From JANQRV01 sp964533785 (lineage in GTDB: Bacteria > Bacteroidota > Bacteroidia > Chitinophagales > Saprospiraceae), in NCBI GenBank assembly GCA_964533785.1, contig CAZHNG010000311.1, positions 1 to 8,084 on the forward strand: a DNA stretch of 8,084 nucleotides, in the 5' to 3' direction. A program made the translations under genes and the position numbers. Shown in pieces: positions 6,184 to 8,084 of the stretch (position 1 is its first letter; every line of letters begins with the position of its first letter). The notes beneath the pieces were generated by a model that did not search any database, had not been told where the DNA came from, and worked only from the letters and a program-made list of their open reading frames with translations.

Positions 6184-8034
6184 ATGCTTAAGCATTTAAC
6201 TACCATTACTTTACGCAATATTTTGGGGAACAAAGCCTCCTTTTTCATCAATCTCCTCAGCTTAACTTCCGGTTTGGTAGGCGTGCTCTTCATCTTATTA
6301 TGGGTGAACGATGAGCTGCAAAAAGATAAATTCCATGCCAATGATGATCAGCTTTTCCAGGCTATGACCCAATGGGATTACGAGGATAGAATATCGACTA
6401 CTGATTTCACCCACGGTCCTTTAGCCGCGTTGTTGATGGAAGAAGTTCCCGAAGTCGAATACGCTACGAATATCATCCATTGGTTTGATCGGTTCAATTT
6501 AATGGTGGAGGAAGAAACCTTTTCTACAAGCGGATATTACGTCGGCCCCGCCTTTTTTAAGGTGTTCGATTTTAAGTTAAAAGTGGGAGAGGCAAGTGAA
6601 GTCTTACGAGACCCGAATGCAATGGTCATTTCTGAAAGTACGGCTAAGAAGTTTTTTGGTAGTACGGAAAAAGCCTTAGGTAAGACCATTCAATTAGAAG
6701 GACAAGAAGATTTTTTTGTGTCGGGAATATTCGAGGATGTTCCTGCTCAATCCACGCTACAATTTGAATTTTTGATGTCTTATGAAAAATTCATTCAAAA
6801 TCCTCGAAATGCAGATCGGGATACCTGGAATGGTGTGGGACCATACACCATGTTGACTTTATCAAAAGATGCTGATCAATCCCTAGTCCTCCAAAAGATT
6901 CACGATGCTATCCAGTCCAAATTTGAAGAACCTATTGATTTTACCACTTTATTCAGACCTTATTCCGACGGTTATTTGTACGGCGTATACGAAAACGGAA
7001 AAGTAGTGGGAGGCAGAATAACTTACGTAAGGATGTTTTCTATCATAGGTTTATTCCTGTTGCTCATCTCTTGTATCAATTTCATGAACTTGTCTACTGC
7101 GAAGGCAACCAAACGAGTAAAGGAAGTTGGTGTAAAGAAAACACTTGGAGCCGATAGGGTGAGTCTGGTTATTCAGTATTTAATGGAGTCCACTTTTCTG
7201 GCGTTCCTTTCGTTAATTTTGGCATTAGGCGCAACCAAGAAACAAATAATCCGTCAATTTCTAAATGAAACTTTTATTACGGTTTCTATAGCTTCTGTTA
7301 TTGCATTATTTACATCTTTCCTTTCGTTGCCAATGCTGAATCAATGGTTTGATAAAGACATACCAACTTACATCCTTGGCCAACCTCAGACCCTCATTTT
7401 CCTCGCAGGGGTTGTTTTGATTACAGGAATAGTTGCGGGACTATTCCCTGGATTATTTCTTTCGAAGTTCCGACCGATCAGTGTTTTGAGTAATCAACTG
7501 AAACTTAATCGAGAAATTCCACGGCAAATATTAATTACCATTCAATTAGCTATAGGAATTGGACTGATTGCAGGTGCGCTGTTACTCAATCGCCAGTTTA
7601 GATATTTAATAAATCGCGACCTAGGTTTTGATAAAGATCAAGTCATGGTGATTAATGCTTCACCTGATATTAGTAATAAGGCGGCAGCTTTCCGTCAAGA
7701 CCTTGACAAGTTGCCGGGAATTAAATCAGTTGCTTTTTGCCAAGCTGCAATGCCAGACGGAACATTTGGCACTTCTGTTATTCCTCAAGGAAGTGAGGAA
7801 GAATTATCGGTTCAATGGTACCGAATAGATAGTGCATATTTAAAGACATACGGCATAAAGCTTGTAAGTGGTCGTCCATTAGGACAATCATCAGATCGTA
7901 CAAATAATGCCGTATTAGTAAACGAAACCTTTCTGGAACAATTGGGGTGGAGCAGTGGCCTTGGGAAAGCGATTCGCTTCCCGAATGATGAGGAAAGGCT
8001 TTCCATTGTAGGAGTGGTCAAGGATTTTCATTAG
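6184..8034 (+). CDS. ABC transporter permease, FtsX/MacB type, apparently chimeric and cut short
   Basis: The 616-residue reading has a normal beginning: first membrane segment at about 21-41, MacB_PCD-type domain, second segment at about 284-303 and the motif KEVGVKKTLGA (313-323). It then departs from the family. Only 27 residues on, a second divergent motif copy, LGATKKQIIRQFLNET (348-363), appears. From the first LGA to the AG-x-x-P motif this protein has 94 residues where the upstream permease has 66. This fits a fusion of two paralogues at the LG motif (codons near 7225-7233). The rest looks normal: segments at about 364-385, 403-427 and 448-468, then the second periplasmic domain, until TAG at 8032-8034 directly after VVKDFH. 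About 190 residues, including the second FtsX core, are missing from this reading. Another frame stays open to the window edge, so a frameshift or a sequence error near the end is likely. It is co-transcribed with the preceding permease. Confidence 0.8.
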   Translation: MLKHLTTITLRNILGNKASFFINLLSLTSGLVGVLFILLWVNDELQKDKFHANDDQLFQAMTQWDYEDRISTTDFTHGPLAALLMEEVPEVEYATNIIHWFDRFNLMVEEETFSTSGYYVGPAFFKVFDFKLKVGEASEVLRDPNAMVISESTAKKFFGSTEKALGKTIQLEGQEDFFVSGIFEDVPAQSTLQFEFLMSYEKFIQNPRNADRDTWNGVGPYTMLTLSKDADQSLVLQKIHDAIQSKFEEPIDFTTLFRPYSDGYLYGVYENGKVVGGRITYVRMFSIIGLFLLLISCINFMNLSTAKATKRVKEVGVKKTLGADRVSLVIQYLMESTFLAFLSLILALGATKKQIIRQFLNETFITVSIASVIALFTSFLSLPMLNQWFDKDIPTYILGQPQTLIFLAGVVLITGIVAGLFPGLFLSKFRPISVLSNQLKLNREIPRQILITIQLAIGIGLIAGALLLNRQFRYLINRDLGFDKDQVMVINASPDISNKAAAFRQDLDKLPGIKSVAFCQAAMPDGTFGTSVIPQGSEEELSVQWYRIDSAYLKTYGIKLVSGRPLGQSSDRTNNAVLVNETFLEQLGWSSGLGKAIRFPNDEERLSIVGVVKDFH

Positions 8035-8084
8035 ACTTGTCTAGACGGTGTATTCAAATTGGAAAAATGAGGGATTTTTATTTA
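8031..8084 (+). pseudogene. Out-of-frame continuation of the second permease
   Basis: Read from 8031, one frame is open to the window end and contains IQIGKMRDFYL. This resembles what FtsX-type permeases have shortly after VVKDFH (an (I/L)G...DFYL strand). In family members I would expect about 13 residues between the two motifs; here there are 23 bases, so some 16-19 bases seem to be missing. The spot also has overlapping dyads, TAGAC-TT-GTCTA (8032-8043) and GTCTAGAC (8039-8046). Confidence 0.4.

Overview
The window looks like a chromosomal piece of a Bacteroidota bacterium, plausibly of the Saprospira/Lewinella type (inference). The evidence is promoter-like sites of the TTG / TAnnTTTG kind, AT-rich leaders without Shine-Dalgarno motifs, a Bacteroidota-style Uma2 protein, and a tandem pair of roughly 800-residue FtsX-type permeases. 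No rRNA, tRNA or CRISPR array was seen. Ten N bases at 893-902 mark a scaffold join.

Layout. 1-344: a low-complexity array of CAAT-headed words that changes strand near 240-253. 339-1716 (minus): a flavin-dependent pyridine nucleotide-disulfide oxidoreductase, split only by the N gap; its stop codon lies in the last array unit. 1770-2258 (minus): a short Uma2 (PD-(D/E)XK-like, former DUF820) protein, with a candidate promoter and leader hairpin at 2306-2385. 2386-2688: gene-free, holding a nested foldback repeat around a 9-bp GC-rich stem. 2689-3300 (minus): a second, divergent Uma2 protein. 3301-3779: gene-free, holding a 160-bp foldback element with flanking 5-bp direct repeats (MITE-like), a small palindrome, a 7-bp triple repeat and a candidate promoter. 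3780-6173 and 6184-8034 (plus): two FtsX/MacB-type ABC permeases 10 bp apart.

How the genes work together. The left half is read leftward, and the first Uma2 gene and the reductase are close enough to share a transcript. The right half is a rightward permease operon whose substrate cannot be told and whose ATPase is not in the window. The second permease is abnormal: it carries two divergent copies of the cytoplasmic LGA motif 27 residues apart, as if two paralogous permeases were joined at that motif. It then stops at the conserved VVKDFH motif, while another frame reads on with family-like sequence to the window edge.

Most worth following up: the MITE-like element at 3328-3497, whose arms pair without a break only in minus-strand RNA; the permease fusion; and the strand-switching heptamer array that supplies the reductase stop codon. 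I found no clearly new multi-gene system.
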